In this document: positions 19,486 through 28,139 of the stretch, piece by piece
Numbering within the stretch: the stretch's first letter is position 1
How the letters are laid out: each line of letters opens with the position of its first letter
NCBI RefSeq assembly: GCF_009362785.1
Contig: NZ_WHNQ01000007.1
Span: 248,001 to 312,000 of the forward strand
Reading direction: 5' to 3'
From: Paraburkholderia atlantica
GTDB lineage: Bacteria > Pseudomonadota > Gammaproteobacteria > Burkholderiales > Burkholderiaceae
DNA length: 64,000 bases
The notes under the pieces: generated by a model
The model's database searches: none
Told to the model about the DNA's origin: nothing
What the model saw: only the letters and a program-made list of their open reading frames with translations
Program-made: the position numbers and the translations under genes

Positions 19486-20400
19486 TTGAAGATTTTCGTT
19501 ACTGGCGCAAGCGGTTTCATCGGCGGCTCGATCGCGGCGCATCTGGCGCGCGCCGGCCATCAGGTGCGCGGGCTGATCCGCAAGCCCGAACACAGTGCCG
19601 AGTTGCAACGGCTCGGCATCGAGCCGGTCATCGGCACGCTCGACGACCGCGCGGTGCTGATCGCCGAAGCGCAAGCGGCCGACGCGGTGATCAACGCCGC
19701 GAGCAGCGATCACGAAGGCGCGGCGCGCGCGCTGATCGACGGACTCGCGGGTTCGGGCAAGGTGTTTCTGCACACCAGCGGGTCGAGCATCGTCGGCGAT
19801 GCGTCGGGCGGCGAAGCCGGTGACGCGCGCATCTATCACGAAGACGCGCTGCCCACCCCGACCGCCGACAAGGCCGCGCGCGTCGCGATCGATCAACTGG
19901 TGCTCGACGCCGCGCAGCGCAACGTGCGCTCGGCCGTGCTGTGCAACACGCTGATCTACGGTCACGGCGCGGTGGCCGGCAGCGCGAGCGTGCAGTTGCC
20001 GCGGCTCGTGCGCCAGGCGCAGAAGAGCGGCGTCGTGCGTCATGTGGGCAGCGGCGGCAACATCTGGTCGAACGTGCATATCGACGACGTCGCCGAGCTG
20101 TACCGCCTCGCGCTCGATAAAACCCCTGCCGGCACGTTCTATTTCGTCGAGAGCGGCGAAGCGTCGTTCAGCGACATGAGCGCCGCGATTGCACGCGCGA
20201 TGAAGCTCGGCGCGCCGCAAGACTGGCCGCTCGAAGACGCGAAACAGGAATGGGGCTACGAAATGGCCTCGTACGGCCTGGGCTCGAATAGCCGCGTGCG
20301 CGGCGAACGCGCGCGCAAGCTGCTTGGCTGGCAACCGCGGCGCACGTCAGTGATCGAATGGATCGAACGCGACATGATGGTGCCGCAAAGCGCCGTCTGA
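19486..20400 (+). CDS. NAD-dependent epimerase/dehydratase family protein
   Basis: This is an extended short-chain dehydrogenase of 304 residues. The Rossmann motif GASGFIGG appears at once (LKIFVTGASGFIGGSIAAHL), with a Ser/Thr-rich catalytic region (FLHTSGSSIVGD) and NTLIYGHG carrying the Tyr position, though the YxxxK pattern is not classical. A TTG at 19486 is chosen as the start because AGGAGA lies at 19475-19480 and the Rossmann fold must begin right there. An in-frame GTG at 19453 would place extra residues before the fold. It is divergent from the LysR gene with a shared palindrome. The substrate is unknown. Confidence 0.85.
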   Translation: MKIFVTGASGFIGGSIAAHLARAGHQVRGLIRKPEHSAELQRLGIEPVIGTLDDRAVLIAEAQAADAVINAASSDHEGAARALIDGLAGSGKVFLHTSGSSIVGDASGGEAGDARIYHEDALPTPTADKAARVAIDQLVLDAAQRNVRSAVLCNTLIYGHGAVAGSASVQLPRLVRQAQKSGVVRHVGSGGNIWSNVHIDDVAELYRLALDKTPAGTFYFVESGEASFSDMSAAIARAMKLGAPQDWPLEDAKQEWGYEMASYGLGSNSRVRGERARKLLGWQPRRTSVIEWIERDMMVPQSAV

Positions 20401-20530
20401 CGGGGCTTTGCGCGCCACGCACCGTAAACTGTGTAAGCGCGGCCGTTGCGAATCCGTAAGCTCATTTCGCTAGAATCGCGGGCACCTGACGGTGCGATGC
20501 CACCGTCGCATACCCGCTCCGATTCGACCG

Positions 20531-20713
20531 ATGAGCTTCGCGCTGAACTTCGACTGGCTGACCAACCTGATGGCGATTCTGTTCGTCGTAGCGTGTCTGT
20601 ATGACACGCGCTACGACGAATACGGGGTTCTGACGCTGGCCGCCGCCGCGATGAGCCTCATCGTGATGGCGATGGAAATGTTCCTCAAACCCGCCTTCGA
20701 CATGGCGCTGTAA
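20531..20713 (+). CDS. Small two-helix membrane protein
   Basis: This is a 60-residue protein with two hydrophobic segments (LTNLMAILFVVACLYDTRYD and YGVLTLAAAAMSLIVMAMEMF), joined by a short charged turn. It has no signal peptide motif. The start at 20531 (MSFALNFDWLTN) is taken because the upstream in-frame extension is Arg/Pro-rich intergenic sequence. It has no recognised function. It is convergent with the DUF899 gene. Confidence 0.65.
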   Translation: MSFALNFDWLTNLMAILFVVACLYDTRYDEYGVLTLAAAAMSLIVMAMEMFLKPAFDMAL

Positions 20714-20788
20714 CGAGCTTTGCAGGAGGCGGCGCGCCGGCTTGGCGCGGCGCGCGCCCCTCACCCTCTGCATCGACGCTTCACCATT

Positions 20789-21535
20789 TCACACCGTGTA
20801 CGATCCGCAGGCCGGGCAAGCCGCGCGCGCGTGATCGTCATAGCGGTCGTGATGCCTGACCCAGTCGGTCAGATTGCTCTGCTCGTTGCGGCCTTTCGGC
20901 GCGATGTCCAGCAGCGCGTAGGTGTTCACGAAGCGCTCGTCGCCGCGCGCGTAGCATGAGTACGTGTGGTACACGTCGCCGTTTTCGTCCTTGTAGAACA
21001 CGCTGTGGCCGTGCTGTTCGTCAATGCCGACGTCCTGCTCGGTGAAGTTGTAGAACGCCTTTTTGCTCGCCAGCTGCTCGGGCGTGAACGACACGTGGTA
21101 GTCGAAATTGAAATCGCTGCCGCTCGACGACACCCACGGAAAGGTCCATCCCATGCGCCGCTTGAACGCGTCGATCTTCTCGAGCGGCGCGTGCGATACC
21201 GTCACATAGCTGACGTCGTGATGGACCAGATGCGTGAGAATGCCGCTCATATGGTCCGACAGGAACGAGCAGCCGACGCACCCCTCCTCCCAGTCCGGGC
21301 CCAGCATGAAGTGATAAACGATCAGCTGGCTGCGGCCGTCGAACAGTTCCGCGAGCGTCTTGCGGCCGTCAGGCGTATCGAACGTATAAAGCTTGTCGAC
21401 CTTGACCCACGGCAATTCGCGACGCTTGCGCGCAAGTTCGTCGCCGGCGCGCATATGCGCTTTTTCGTCGGCGAGCAGCGCGCGGCTCGCGGCCAGCCAC
21501 TCTTCCCGGCTGCCGATGCGATGTTGCGGTTCCAT
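20789..21535 (-). CDS. DUF899 family thioredoxin-like protein
   Basis: This is a 248-residue protein of the DUF899 (AhpC/TSA-like) family. A strong Shine-Dalgarno (AAAGGAG on the minus strand) precedes the ATG. Family blocks are MRAGDELARKRRELPWVKVD, FDGRSQLIVYHFMLGPDWEE and GCVGCSFLSDHM, where CVGC sits at the redox-like position, and PWVSSSGSDFNFDYHVSFTP. It is predicted cytoplasmic with a thioredoxin fold. A Cys pair near the C-terminus (ACPACGSYTV) is additional. The biological role of the family is not settled. Confidence 0.85.
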   Translation of the reverse strand: MEPQHRIGSREEWLAASRALLADEKAHMRAGDELARKRRELPWVKVDKLYTFDTPDGRKTLAELFDGRSQLIVYHFMLGPDWEEGCVGCSFLSDHMSGILTHLVHHDVSYVTVSHAPLEKIDAFKRRMGWTFPWVSSSGSDFNFDYHVSFTPEQLASKKAFYNFTEQDVGIDEQHGHSVFYKDENGDVYHTYSCYARGDERFVNTYALLDIAPKGRNEQSNLTDWVRHHDRYDDHARAACPACGSYTV

Positions 21536-21708
21536 CTGCGTCTCCTTTCCTGCGCATGCAGGGCTTGACCATAAGGATATGGTTTAGAAGCGCCGGCGCG
21601 GAAGTCAAGGACAGTGGGCACCGAGGACCGGACAAAAAGATACGCGGCACGCCGCGGATCGCGACGCACCGCGTCAAGGTGGAGAACCACGACTACCTGC
21701 AACGAAAC

Positions 21709-23106
21709 TCAGATCGCCCAGCCGCCGACATAAAACCCGACCAGCACCACCGCGATCGCCACGGTGCCCACGTTGAGCTTGCGATACTCGCCGCTGACGA
21801 CGCGTCCGATCACGAGCGTCGCGAAGCCGAGCATGATGCCGGTCACGATGTTCGCGGTCAGCACGATGAACACCGCGCACACGAGTCCCGCCATCGCGTC
21901 GACCATGTCGTCCATATGCAGCTTGCTGACGTTCGACAGCATCAGCAGCCCCACGTACATCAGCGCGGGCGCGGTCGCGTACGAAGGCACCAGCGCGGCG
22001 AGCGGCGAGAAGAACATCACGACCAGAAACAGCAGACCGACGACCGCCGCCGCCATCCCGGTCTTCGCGCCCGCCGCGACCCCGACCGTCGATTCGATAT
22101 ACGCGGCCGCCGGCGCGCCGCCGAGCAGGCCCGAGAAGATCGAGCTCAGCGAATCGGCGGTCAGCGCGCGGCCGCCGTTGATGATGCGGCCGTTCTCGTC
22201 GAGTTGCCCCGCCTGGCCGGCGACCGCGCGGATCGTGCCGGTCGCGTCGAACACCGCGGTCATCACGAGCGCGAGCACGCTCGGCAGCACCGCCATCGAC
22301 AGCACGCCCTTCACGTCCATCGCGCCGATCAGCGACGCGTGCCCCGGCGCGCTCAACGACGGCACCGCGAAGATGCCGTGAAACGCCACGGCCGGATCGA
22401 TCGCGAGCCCGATCGCCGAGATCGCGACGATCACGATCAGGATCGAGCCCGGCACGCGCCGCCGCACCAGCCCGAAGATCGCGGCGAGTCCCGCGACCGA
22501 CATCAGCGCCGGCAACGCCGTGATATTGCCGAGCGACACCGGCAGCCCGGCGCCCGGATTCTTGACGACGAGGCCGACGTCGTTCGCGGCGATCAGCAGC
22601 AGGAACAGGCCGATGCCGATGCCGGTGCCGTGCGCGATGCCGGTCGGCAGATTGCGCAGAATCCACGAGCGCACGCCGGTCACCGAAATCGTCGTGAACA
22701 CGACGCCCATCAGGAACACCGCGCCGAGCGCGACGTTCGGATGCAGGCCCTTGCCGAGCACGAGGCCGAACGCGGTGAACGCGGTCAGCGAGATCGCGCA
22801 GCCGATCGCGATCGGCAGACGCGCCCACACGCCCATCAGCAGCGAGCCGAACGCCGTGGTCAGACACACGGCGACGAACACCGCGCTGGTATCGAAGCCC
22901 GCCTTGCCGAACATGCCCGGCACGACGAATACCGAATAGACCATCGCGAGGAAGGTCGTGATGCCCGCGACGATCTCCCGGCGCTGCGTGCTGCCGCGCG
23001 CGGAAATGTCGAAGTAGCGGTCGAGAAAGCCTTTACCGCGGAATGATCCGGTGTCGAAGGATTCGCTCGCGACGTCGGAATTCGCGAGGGCCTGGGGTTC
23101 CATCAT
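21709..23106 (-). CDS. NCS2 family purine permease (AzgA type)
   Basis: This is a cytoplasmic-membrane nucleobase transporter of 465 residues with about 12 or more hydrophobic segments. The N-terminal [20 protein letters not shown], then [18 protein letters not shown], is the hallmark of the AzgA/PbuG/PurP branch, which imports adenine, guanine or hypoxanthine, rather than the uracil branch. Other blocks are [35 protein letters not shown] and [28 protein letters not shown] lies on the minus strand 8-10 bases before the ATG pair at 23106/23103. Purine specificity is inferred from the branch. No purine catabolic genes are adjacent. Confidence 0.9.
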   Translation of the reverse strand: MMEPQALANSDVASESFDTGSFRGKGFLDRYFDISARGSTQRREIVAGITTFLAMVYSVFVVPGMFGKAGFDTSAVFVAVCLTTAFGSLLMGVWARLPIAIGCAISLTAFTAFGLVLGKGLHPNVALGAVFLMGVVFTTISVTGVRSWILRNLPTGIAHGTGIGIGLFLLLIAANDVGLVVKNPGAGLPVSLGNITALPALMSVAGLAAIFGLVRRRVPGSILIVIVAISAIGLAIDPAVAFHGIFAVPSLSAPGHASLIGAMDVKGVLSMAVLPSVLALVMTAVFDATGTIRAVAGQAGQLDENGRIINGGRALTADSLSSIFSGLLGGAPAAAYIESTVGVAAGAKTGMAAAVVGLLFLVVMFFSPLAALVPSYATAPALMYVGLLMLSNVSKLHMDDMVDAMAGLVCAVFIVLTANIVTGIMLGFATLVIGRVVSGEYRKLNVGTVAIAVVLVGFYVGGWAI

Positions 23107-23646
23107 GATGAGTGCCTCCTTTATCAGCGCGCTGAAACGGCCGCTGGCGCGGCCGTCATCAGGTTCGTCTCGTGGAATTGTTGGTGTGGGTAACGCTTTT
23201 CTGAGTCGAAATGTAGGTGAAGAGAACTATGTGTCCAATCGCATGTATGGCATGCCGGGCATGTCGCGCGACTTATAACTTTTGCGCGGCGGTCGCTCAC
23301 GCGAGCACTGCGCGCGTTTACACCTACGATGTCGGAGCCGCCGCGAAACGTGCCGAACCCATCGCGGCGATGGCGTTCCAGGCACGCGGCGTGCAGCGCC
23401 GTATCGCCAGAGCATCGGCGAAACGCCTGCAAGCCTGTCCGCGAAAGCCTGTCCGCGCGGCAGCGCAGGTTAAACTCTGGGCCGTACCCCATTCCAACCG
23501 CGGCGGCTCATCGCGCCCGTCCGCACCTGCCCGTGGAGTTTTTCCCGATGACTGGCGGTTTTCCGCGCCCCGCCGGGCGCCTGCCGATTGTCCCGTTTGG
23601 ACCGCTTGGATCGCTTCGCCCGCTCGAGTCGCCTGATTCGCTAGAG
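23107..23646. other. Intergenic region between divergent permease and lipoprotein genes
   Basis: About 540 bases have no supported gene. They contain the Shine-Dalgarno of the permease at its left end and presumably two divergent promoters. An in-frame ATG at 23548 with GGAG nearby could extend the lipoprotein gene, but that would put its signal sequence 33 residues inside. I see no riboswitch-like fold. Confidence 0.4.
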
Positions 23647-24630
23647 ATGCTTCGATTGTTTCGCTGGCTATGCACCGTGGCCGCGCTGTTCGCGCTCGCC
23701 GCGCTGTCCGGTTGCAGCAGCCTGCTGTGGGGTACGCAGCAGGCGCCGATCGTCGACGCGAGGGTGATGCCGGTCGAGCCGGCGAGCGCGCCGGTCGCCG
23801 CATCGGCGCCCGAGCCGGTCGAGACCGAGGCGAACGAGGGGCCGGAGGAGCCGAAGAAGCCGAAGAAGCCGGTCGTCAAGCCGCACAAGGTCGAACCGCC
23901 GCCGCCCGTCGTCGTGCCGGCTCCGCCGCCGCCCCCGCCACCGCCGCCGCCGCTGATCGTGCTGCGCACGATCGAGCGCAGCGACGCGCACACGCTGCTC
24001 GACAGCCAGGTGCAGAAACCCGACGGCAAGGTGGTTGGCCGCGCGGTCGACATGACTGCCGACGCAGCCGGCAAGCCGCGTGAAATGGTCGTCAATCTGC
24101 AGGGCTTCCTCGGCGTCGGGGATCGCAAGGTGAACTTCCCGTGGGGCGCGTTCCACTTCACGCCGACCGCGAAGGGCGCGCCGATCACGCTGACCGCGAC
24201 GGCCGTGCCGGCCGCCGCGAACAAAACGAACGCGCTGGAGCTGGCGCTGCTCGATGCGACCGTCGAGCGCGCGAACGGCGCCAAGGTGGGCCGCGTGGTC
24301 GACGTGCTGATCGACGGCAACGCGCAGCCGCAGGCGGTCGTGCTCGACGTCAGCGGCATCGTCAGCACCGACCGGCGCACGATCGCCGCGAACTGGTCGG
24401 CGCTGCGCTTCGTTACGCGCGACAAGGAGCTGCATCCGCAGATCGAGCTGAGCGACGCGCAGATCAACGCGACGCCGCCCTATGTGGCCGACAAGCCGAT
24501 CCGCGCGGTGTCGCCGGCGCCGCCACCCGCACCGCCTGCGCAGTCTGCCGCGAGCGCCGCGCCGGCGGCCTCGGCGCCGCCGGCCGCAGCGTCGGCCGTC
24601 GCGGTTTCCAACGCACGGGCGGTCCGATGA
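23647..24630 (+). CDS. Lipoprotein with proline-rich linker and two PRC-barrel-like repeats
   Basis: This is a 327-residue protein. It opens with a lipoprotein signal (LFALAALSGC lipobox, Cys at residue 23). Next come an Ala/Pro/Glu-rich linker with a Lys/Pro stretch and a run of about ten prolines (residues 62-100), then two similar PRC-barrel-type units. The units begin LLDSQVQKPDGKVVGRAVDM and LLDATVERANGAKVGRVVDV, and each continues with a hydrophobic strand, a turn and a conserved W-ALRF/W-AFHF block. The C-terminus is Ala/Pro-rich. The protein is predicted to be anchored to the inner or outer membrane and to reach into the periplasm. The stop overlaps the start of the MFS gene (ATGA), so the two are translated together. 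The role is unknown. Confidence 0.75.
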   Translation: MLRLFRWLCTVAALFALAALSGCSSLLWGTQQAPIVDARVMPVEPASAPVAASAPEPVETEANEGPEEPKKPKKPVVKPHKVEPPPPVVVPAPPPPPPPPPPLIVLRTIERSDAHTLLDSQVQKPDGKVVGRAVDMTADAAGKPREMVVNLQGFLGVGDRKVNFPWGAFHFTPTAKGAPITLTATAVPAAANKTNALELALLDATVERANGAKVGRVVDVLIDGNAQPQAVVLDVSGIVSTDRRTIAANWSALRFVTRDKELHPQIELSDAQINATPPYVADKPIRAVSPAPPPAPPAQSAASAAPAASAPPAAASAVAVSNARAVR

Positions 24631-25892
24631 CGGTCCGCACTCAGGTCACGGCGCGAAGTCTGCGCGCGCTCGATTGGCTCAACTTCTTCGTCGCCAATGT
24701 GCAGACGGGCTTCGGGCCGTTCATCGCGTCGTATCTCGCGTCGCACAAGTGGACCCAGGGCGAGATCGGCATGGTGCTGTCGGTCGGCACGATCAGCGCG
24801 ATGGTCAGCCAGGTGCCCGGCGGCGCCGCGGTCGATGCGTTGCGCAACAAGAAGGCGGCGGCCGCGTGGGCGATCACCGCGATCATCCTGAGCGCGATGC
24901 TGCTCGCGATGAGCCCGACCCTGCTGCCGGTGATCGCCGCCGAGGTGTTCCACGGCTTCGCGAGCTGCATGCTGACGCCGGCGCTCGCGGCGATCTCGTT
25001 CGCGCTGGTGGGTCGCGCGAAGCTCGGCGACCGGCTCGGCCGCAATGCGCGCTGGGCGTCGATCGGCAGCGCGGTCGCGGCCGGTCTGATGGGACTGTTC
25101 GGCGAGTACTACTCGCCGCGCGCAGTGTTCTTTCTGACCGCCGGTCTCGCGGTTCCCGCGCTGATCGCGCTATCGATGATCCAGCGCACCGACACGATCG
25201 AGCTGCCGCAAGCGCTGCCCACCCCCGAGCAGCTCGAGCGCCGCGAAAGCCTGCGCGAGCTGCTGCGCGACCGGCGCATGCTGCTGTTCGCCGCGTGCAT
25301 CGTGCTGTTCCATCTGTCGAACGCGGCGATGCTGAACCTCGCAGCCGGCGAAGTGACGGCCGGCATGGGCGACAACGTGCAGCTCGTGATCGCGGCGTGC
25401 ATCATCGTGCCGCAGGCGATCGTCGCGATGATGTCGCCGTGGGTCGGACGCTCGGCCGAACGCTGGGGCCGCCGGCCGATCCTGCTGCTCGGCTTCTCCG
25501 CACTGCCGCTGCGCGCGCTGCTGTTCGCGGGCATCAGCAGCCCTTATCTGCTCGTGCCGGTGCAGATGCTCGACGGCTTGAGCGCCGCGGTATTCGGCGT
25601 GATGCTGCCGCTGATCGCCGCCGACGTCGCCGGCGACAAGGGCCGTTACAACCTGTGTATCGGTCTGTTCGGACTCGCGGCCGGCATCGGCGCGACGCTG
25701 AGCACGACCGCGGCGGGCTTCGTCGCCGATCGTTTCGGCAACATGGTGAGCTTCTTCTGCCTCGCGGCGGCCGGTGCACTCGCGGTGCTGCTGGTGTGGG
25801 CGGCGATGCCCGAGACGCGCGTGGCGGCAACCAGCAACGGCGATGGCAATGGCGCGGCGGTGCCTGGGCGTGGGAAGTCGGCGGCGCGGTGA
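24627..25892 (+). CDS. MFS transporter
   Basis: This is a 421-residue major facilitator superfamily transporter with about 12 hydrophobic segments. It begins MTVRTQVTARSLRALDWLNF. A loop 2-3 element (GGAAVDALRNKKAAAA) and its repeat in the second half (GRSAERWGRRPILLLGFSAL) mark the two six-helix bundles. The ATG overlaps the stop of the preceding PRC-barrel lipoprotein by four bases (ATGA), so their products probably act in the same process, such as an efflux system with a periplasmic accessory. The substrate cannot be read. The C-terminus is a short Asn/Gly-rich tail. Confidence 0.85.
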   Translation: MTVRTQVTARSLRALDWLNFFVANVQTGFGPFIASYLASHKWTQGEIGMVLSVGTISAMVSQVPGGAAVDALRNKKAAAAWAITAIILSAMLLAMSPTLLPVIAAEVFHGFASCMLTPALAAISFALVGRAKLGDRLGRNARWASIGSAVAAGLMGLFGEYYSPRAVFFLTAGLAVPALIALSMIQRTDTIELPQALPTPEQLERRESLRELLRDRRMLLFAACIVLFHLSNAAMLNLAAGEVTAGMGDNVQLVIAACIIVPQAIVAMMSPWVGRSAERWGRRPILLLGFSALPLRALLFAGISSPYLLVPVQMLDGLSAAVFGVMLPLIAADVAGDKGRYNLCIGLFGLAAGIGATLSTTAAGFVADRFGNMVSFFCLAAAGALAVLLVWAAMPETRVAATSNGDGNGAAVPGRGKSAAR

Positions 25893-26139
25893 GGCGCGTC
25901 AGGTGTATGAGTCGGCGCGTGAGCTGACTGTCATAGTCAGTTCGCGCCGCAAGCGGCTGAACCATTCCGACGGCGTCGTGCCGTCACACTGGGCGGTCAG
26001 CGGCGCCGTGTTCGTGAGCTGGAACGATTCGGTCTGCGGTTTGTAGATTTTTTTTGTGTCGGCTCTTCAAGAAATACACACGTTCAAGAAAGTCGTGACG
26101 AAGGACAAGGGGCGCCGATGGCCTCGTCTCGACTGCTAC

Positions 26140-26649
26140 TCAGGGGAAGATCGGGGTCGTCGGCTCCGCACCTTCGAGATCGGCCTTCGGAAAATGATGC
26201 GCGACCATCTGCTCGATCTCCTGTTCGCGCGATCCAGGCACGTCGGCCATGATCAGAATCTGGCCGTCACGGATGGCGCCGCGAAAGCGCTCGAGTCGTG
26301 CGTTCGGTTCGTCGACGCCGATCATCGTGGCCGTCCAGGCTCCGAAGCCGGCACCTGTCAACGTCAATGCGACGACGGCTCCGCCCGCAATCGTGAGCCC
26401 CGCGGGAGGAAACACCAGTGCCACGAGGCCGAGAAGCGCGCCGGTCGCACCGCCGAGCGCAACGCCGCGTTCTAGCGAGTGCACGACGTCGCTGCTTTGC
26501 AGTAAGGATGCCTCGGGTAACTGTTCGAGTGCGACACTGTGATTCGCGAGGACATGGATATGTCGCCATGTGATCCGCGCCCGCAGCAAGTCGTCTACGA
26601 TCGCCTTCGCCGTCGTCGTGTCAGGTACGAGGAAATAAAGACGTCTCAT
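26140..26649 (-). CDS. DUF1269-like glycine-zipper membrane protein
   Basis: This is a 169-residue protein with a GGAGAG Shine-Dalgarno before the ATG at 26649. The N-terminal 60 residues look like a small alpha/beta domain (RRLYFLVPDTTTAKAIVDDL). Two adjacent Gly/Ala-rich hydrophobic segments follow (ALGGATGALLGLVALVFPPA and TIAGGAVVALTLTGAGFGAW). The C-terminal 60 residues are soluble and include ILIMADVPGSREQEIEQMV. It is divergent from the oxidase cluster at 26981. A protein of the same design sits on the other side of that cluster (31801-32358). A stress-related membrane role is a guess. Confidence 0.7.
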   Translation of the reverse strand: MRRLYFLVPDTTTAKAIVDDLLRARITWRHIHVLANHSVALEQLPEASLLQSSDVVHSLERGVALGGATGALLGLVALVFPPAGLTIAGGAVVALTLTGAGFGAWTATMIGVDEPNARLERFRGAIRDGQILIMADVPGSREQEIEQMVAHHFPKADLEGAEPTTPIFP

Positions 26650-26980
26650 GTCGGCTCTCCATCAATCAAGGAGTCCCCCAACGGGTCGATGCTGTTTATC
26701 GTACCCCTGCCGCGTGCCATCAGGAGACATAGTTGGCCTGGGAAATCGATGCAGGAGGCGGCCGTTTCGCATTGCATCGCAGCAAGCGGCTCCTCCATTC
26801 ATCCGCCCTATACATGGGGCGCACTTCCCCCTTGCGCAGCCTTGCACGATGCAGAGGAGAGGACTACCTTTGGTCTAAAGACGTGCCGGCGCGGACAGTA
26901 CCGAAGTACGGCAAGGCGGCGCCGACGCCTGGGGCCTTTTGTTAGCGGCTCCCAGCGAGTGACGCGCAGCGAGGTGACCT
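26650..26980. other. Intergenic region before the oxidase operon
   Basis: About 330 bases separate the divergent DUF1269-like gene and coxB. They should hold the promoters of both. GAGGTGACC near 26970-26978 is the Shine-Dalgarno of the oxidase subunit II gene. Short open frames here have no credible codon pattern. Confidence 0.4.
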
Positions 26981-28126
26981 ATGTCGCTTGCGATTGCCCT
27001 GTTCCTGATCATCGTATTGGCGGTGGGGTTTCACTTTGCCAGCCCGTGGTGGACCACGCCGATCGCCTCGAACTGGGTGCGCATGGACGACATGCTGACG
27101 ATCACGCTCGTCATTACCGGCGTGTTCTTCATCGCGATCAACCTGTTCATCGTGATCGCACTGGTGCGCTACCGCCACCGCAAGGGTCATCGCGCTGACT
27201 ACGAGCCGCACAACAGGCGGCTGGAATGGTGGCTGATCGGCCTGACCTCGGTAGGCGTGGCAGCGTTGCTGGCACCGGGGCTCTTCGTCTACGCGGACTA
27301 CATACGGCCGCCGTCCAACGTGCTGCAGATGGAAGTGTTCGCCCAGCAATGGCAATGGCGCTTCCGCTTTGCCGGCCCCGGCGGCAAGCTGGGCACGACG
27401 GACGTGCGCTACATCAGCAACGACAACCCCTTCGGCATGAACCCCGGCGACCCCAACGGCCGTGACAACTACCTGATCGAGACACCCGAGGTGCACCTGC
27501 CGTTGAACCGGCCGATCCAGGTCCTGACACGGTCGCGCGACGTGCTTCATGACTTCTATGTACCGCCGTTCCGCGCGCGCATGAACATAGTGCCCGGCAT
27601 GGTGACCACCTTCTGGTTCACGCCGACCAAGGCCGGGCGTTACGACATTCTGTGCGCGCAGCTTTGCGGTCTCGGGCACGCCAACATGCGCGGCGTGGTG
27701 GTAGTGGAAGACGAAGCATCGTTCGCGCGCTGGCTGACGCAGCAGAGCACGTTCGCGCAGCAGCAGGCCAGGGTGCAGGCCGCAACCGCCGCTGCAGGCG
27801 GCGGCGCCCAGGCGCTCGCTAACCAGGGCAAGACGCTCGCAGAGGCCAAGGGCTGCTTCGCCTGCCATACCGTGGACGGCAGTCCGCGCGTGGGCCCCAC
27901 CTGGAAGGGCCTGTACGGCAAGACCGAAACGATGGCCGACGGCAGCACCGCGAAGGTGGACGAAGCCTATCTGCGCGCCTTCATCCGCAACCCGACGGCC
28001 CGCGTCGTGAAGGGCTTCGCACCCATCATGCCGAAGTTCGACCTGAGCGAGCAGGAGCTGACCTCACTGGTGGCCTACATCCAATCGCTAGGCGGCTCGG
28101 CCGCCACCAGCGCAGCCCAACCCTAG
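26981..28126 (+). CDS. coxB: Cytochrome c oxidase subunit II fused to cytochrome c (caa3 type)
   Basis: This 381-residue subunit receives electrons from cytochrome c. It has a membrane anchor with hydrophobic segments near residues 3-22, 40-65 and 84-104, then a cupredoxin domain with the CuA site CAQLCGLGHANM (Cys225, Cys229, His233, Met236), and at the C-terminus a class I cytochrome c domain with CFACH (Cys292, Cys295, His296) and a probable axial Met in IMPKFD. FAQQWQWRFRFAGPGGK is the family aromatic patch. The fused heme domain defines a caa3-type enzyme. It is the first gene of a five-gene cluster that matches the Bradyrhizobium coxMNOP arrangement (CoxM role). A Gln replaces the more common Glu in the CuA loop, as seen in ba3-type subunit II. 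Confidence 0.93.
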   Translation: MSLAIALFLIIVLAVGFHFASPWWTTPIASNWVRMDDMLTITLVITGVFFIAINLFIVIALVRYRHRKGHRADYEPHNRRLEWWLIGLTSVGVAALLAPGLFVYADYIRPPSNVLQMEVFAQQWQWRFRFAGPGGKLGTTDVRYISNDNPFGMNPGDPNGRDNYLIETPEVHLPLNRPIQVLTRSRDVLHDFYVPPFRARMNIVPGMVTTFWFTPTKAGRYDILCAQLCGLGHANMRGVVVVEDEASFARWLTQQSTFAQQQARVQAATAAAGGGAQALANQGKTLAEAKGCFACHTVDGSPRVGPTWKGLYGKTETMADGSTAKVDEAYLRAFIRNPTARVVKGFAPIMPKFDLSEQELTSLVAYIQSLGGSAATSAAQP

Positions 28127-28139
28127 CGGAGCAGACGCA

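Noticed and set aside
21556..23046. A 496-residue plus-strand frame with very many His, Arg and Asp residues
   Set aside because: It is the complement of the NCS2 permease gene and has an impossible composition for a folded protein.
23397..23460. Short direct repeats of GCCTGTCCGCG as a possible CRISPR or repeat array
   Set aside because: There are only two copies with no regular spacer, so it is a local duplication at most.
23107..23646. A purine riboswitch before the permease gene
   Set aside because: I could not find the conserved three-way junction pattern, and this riboswitch class is rare in betaproteobacteria.
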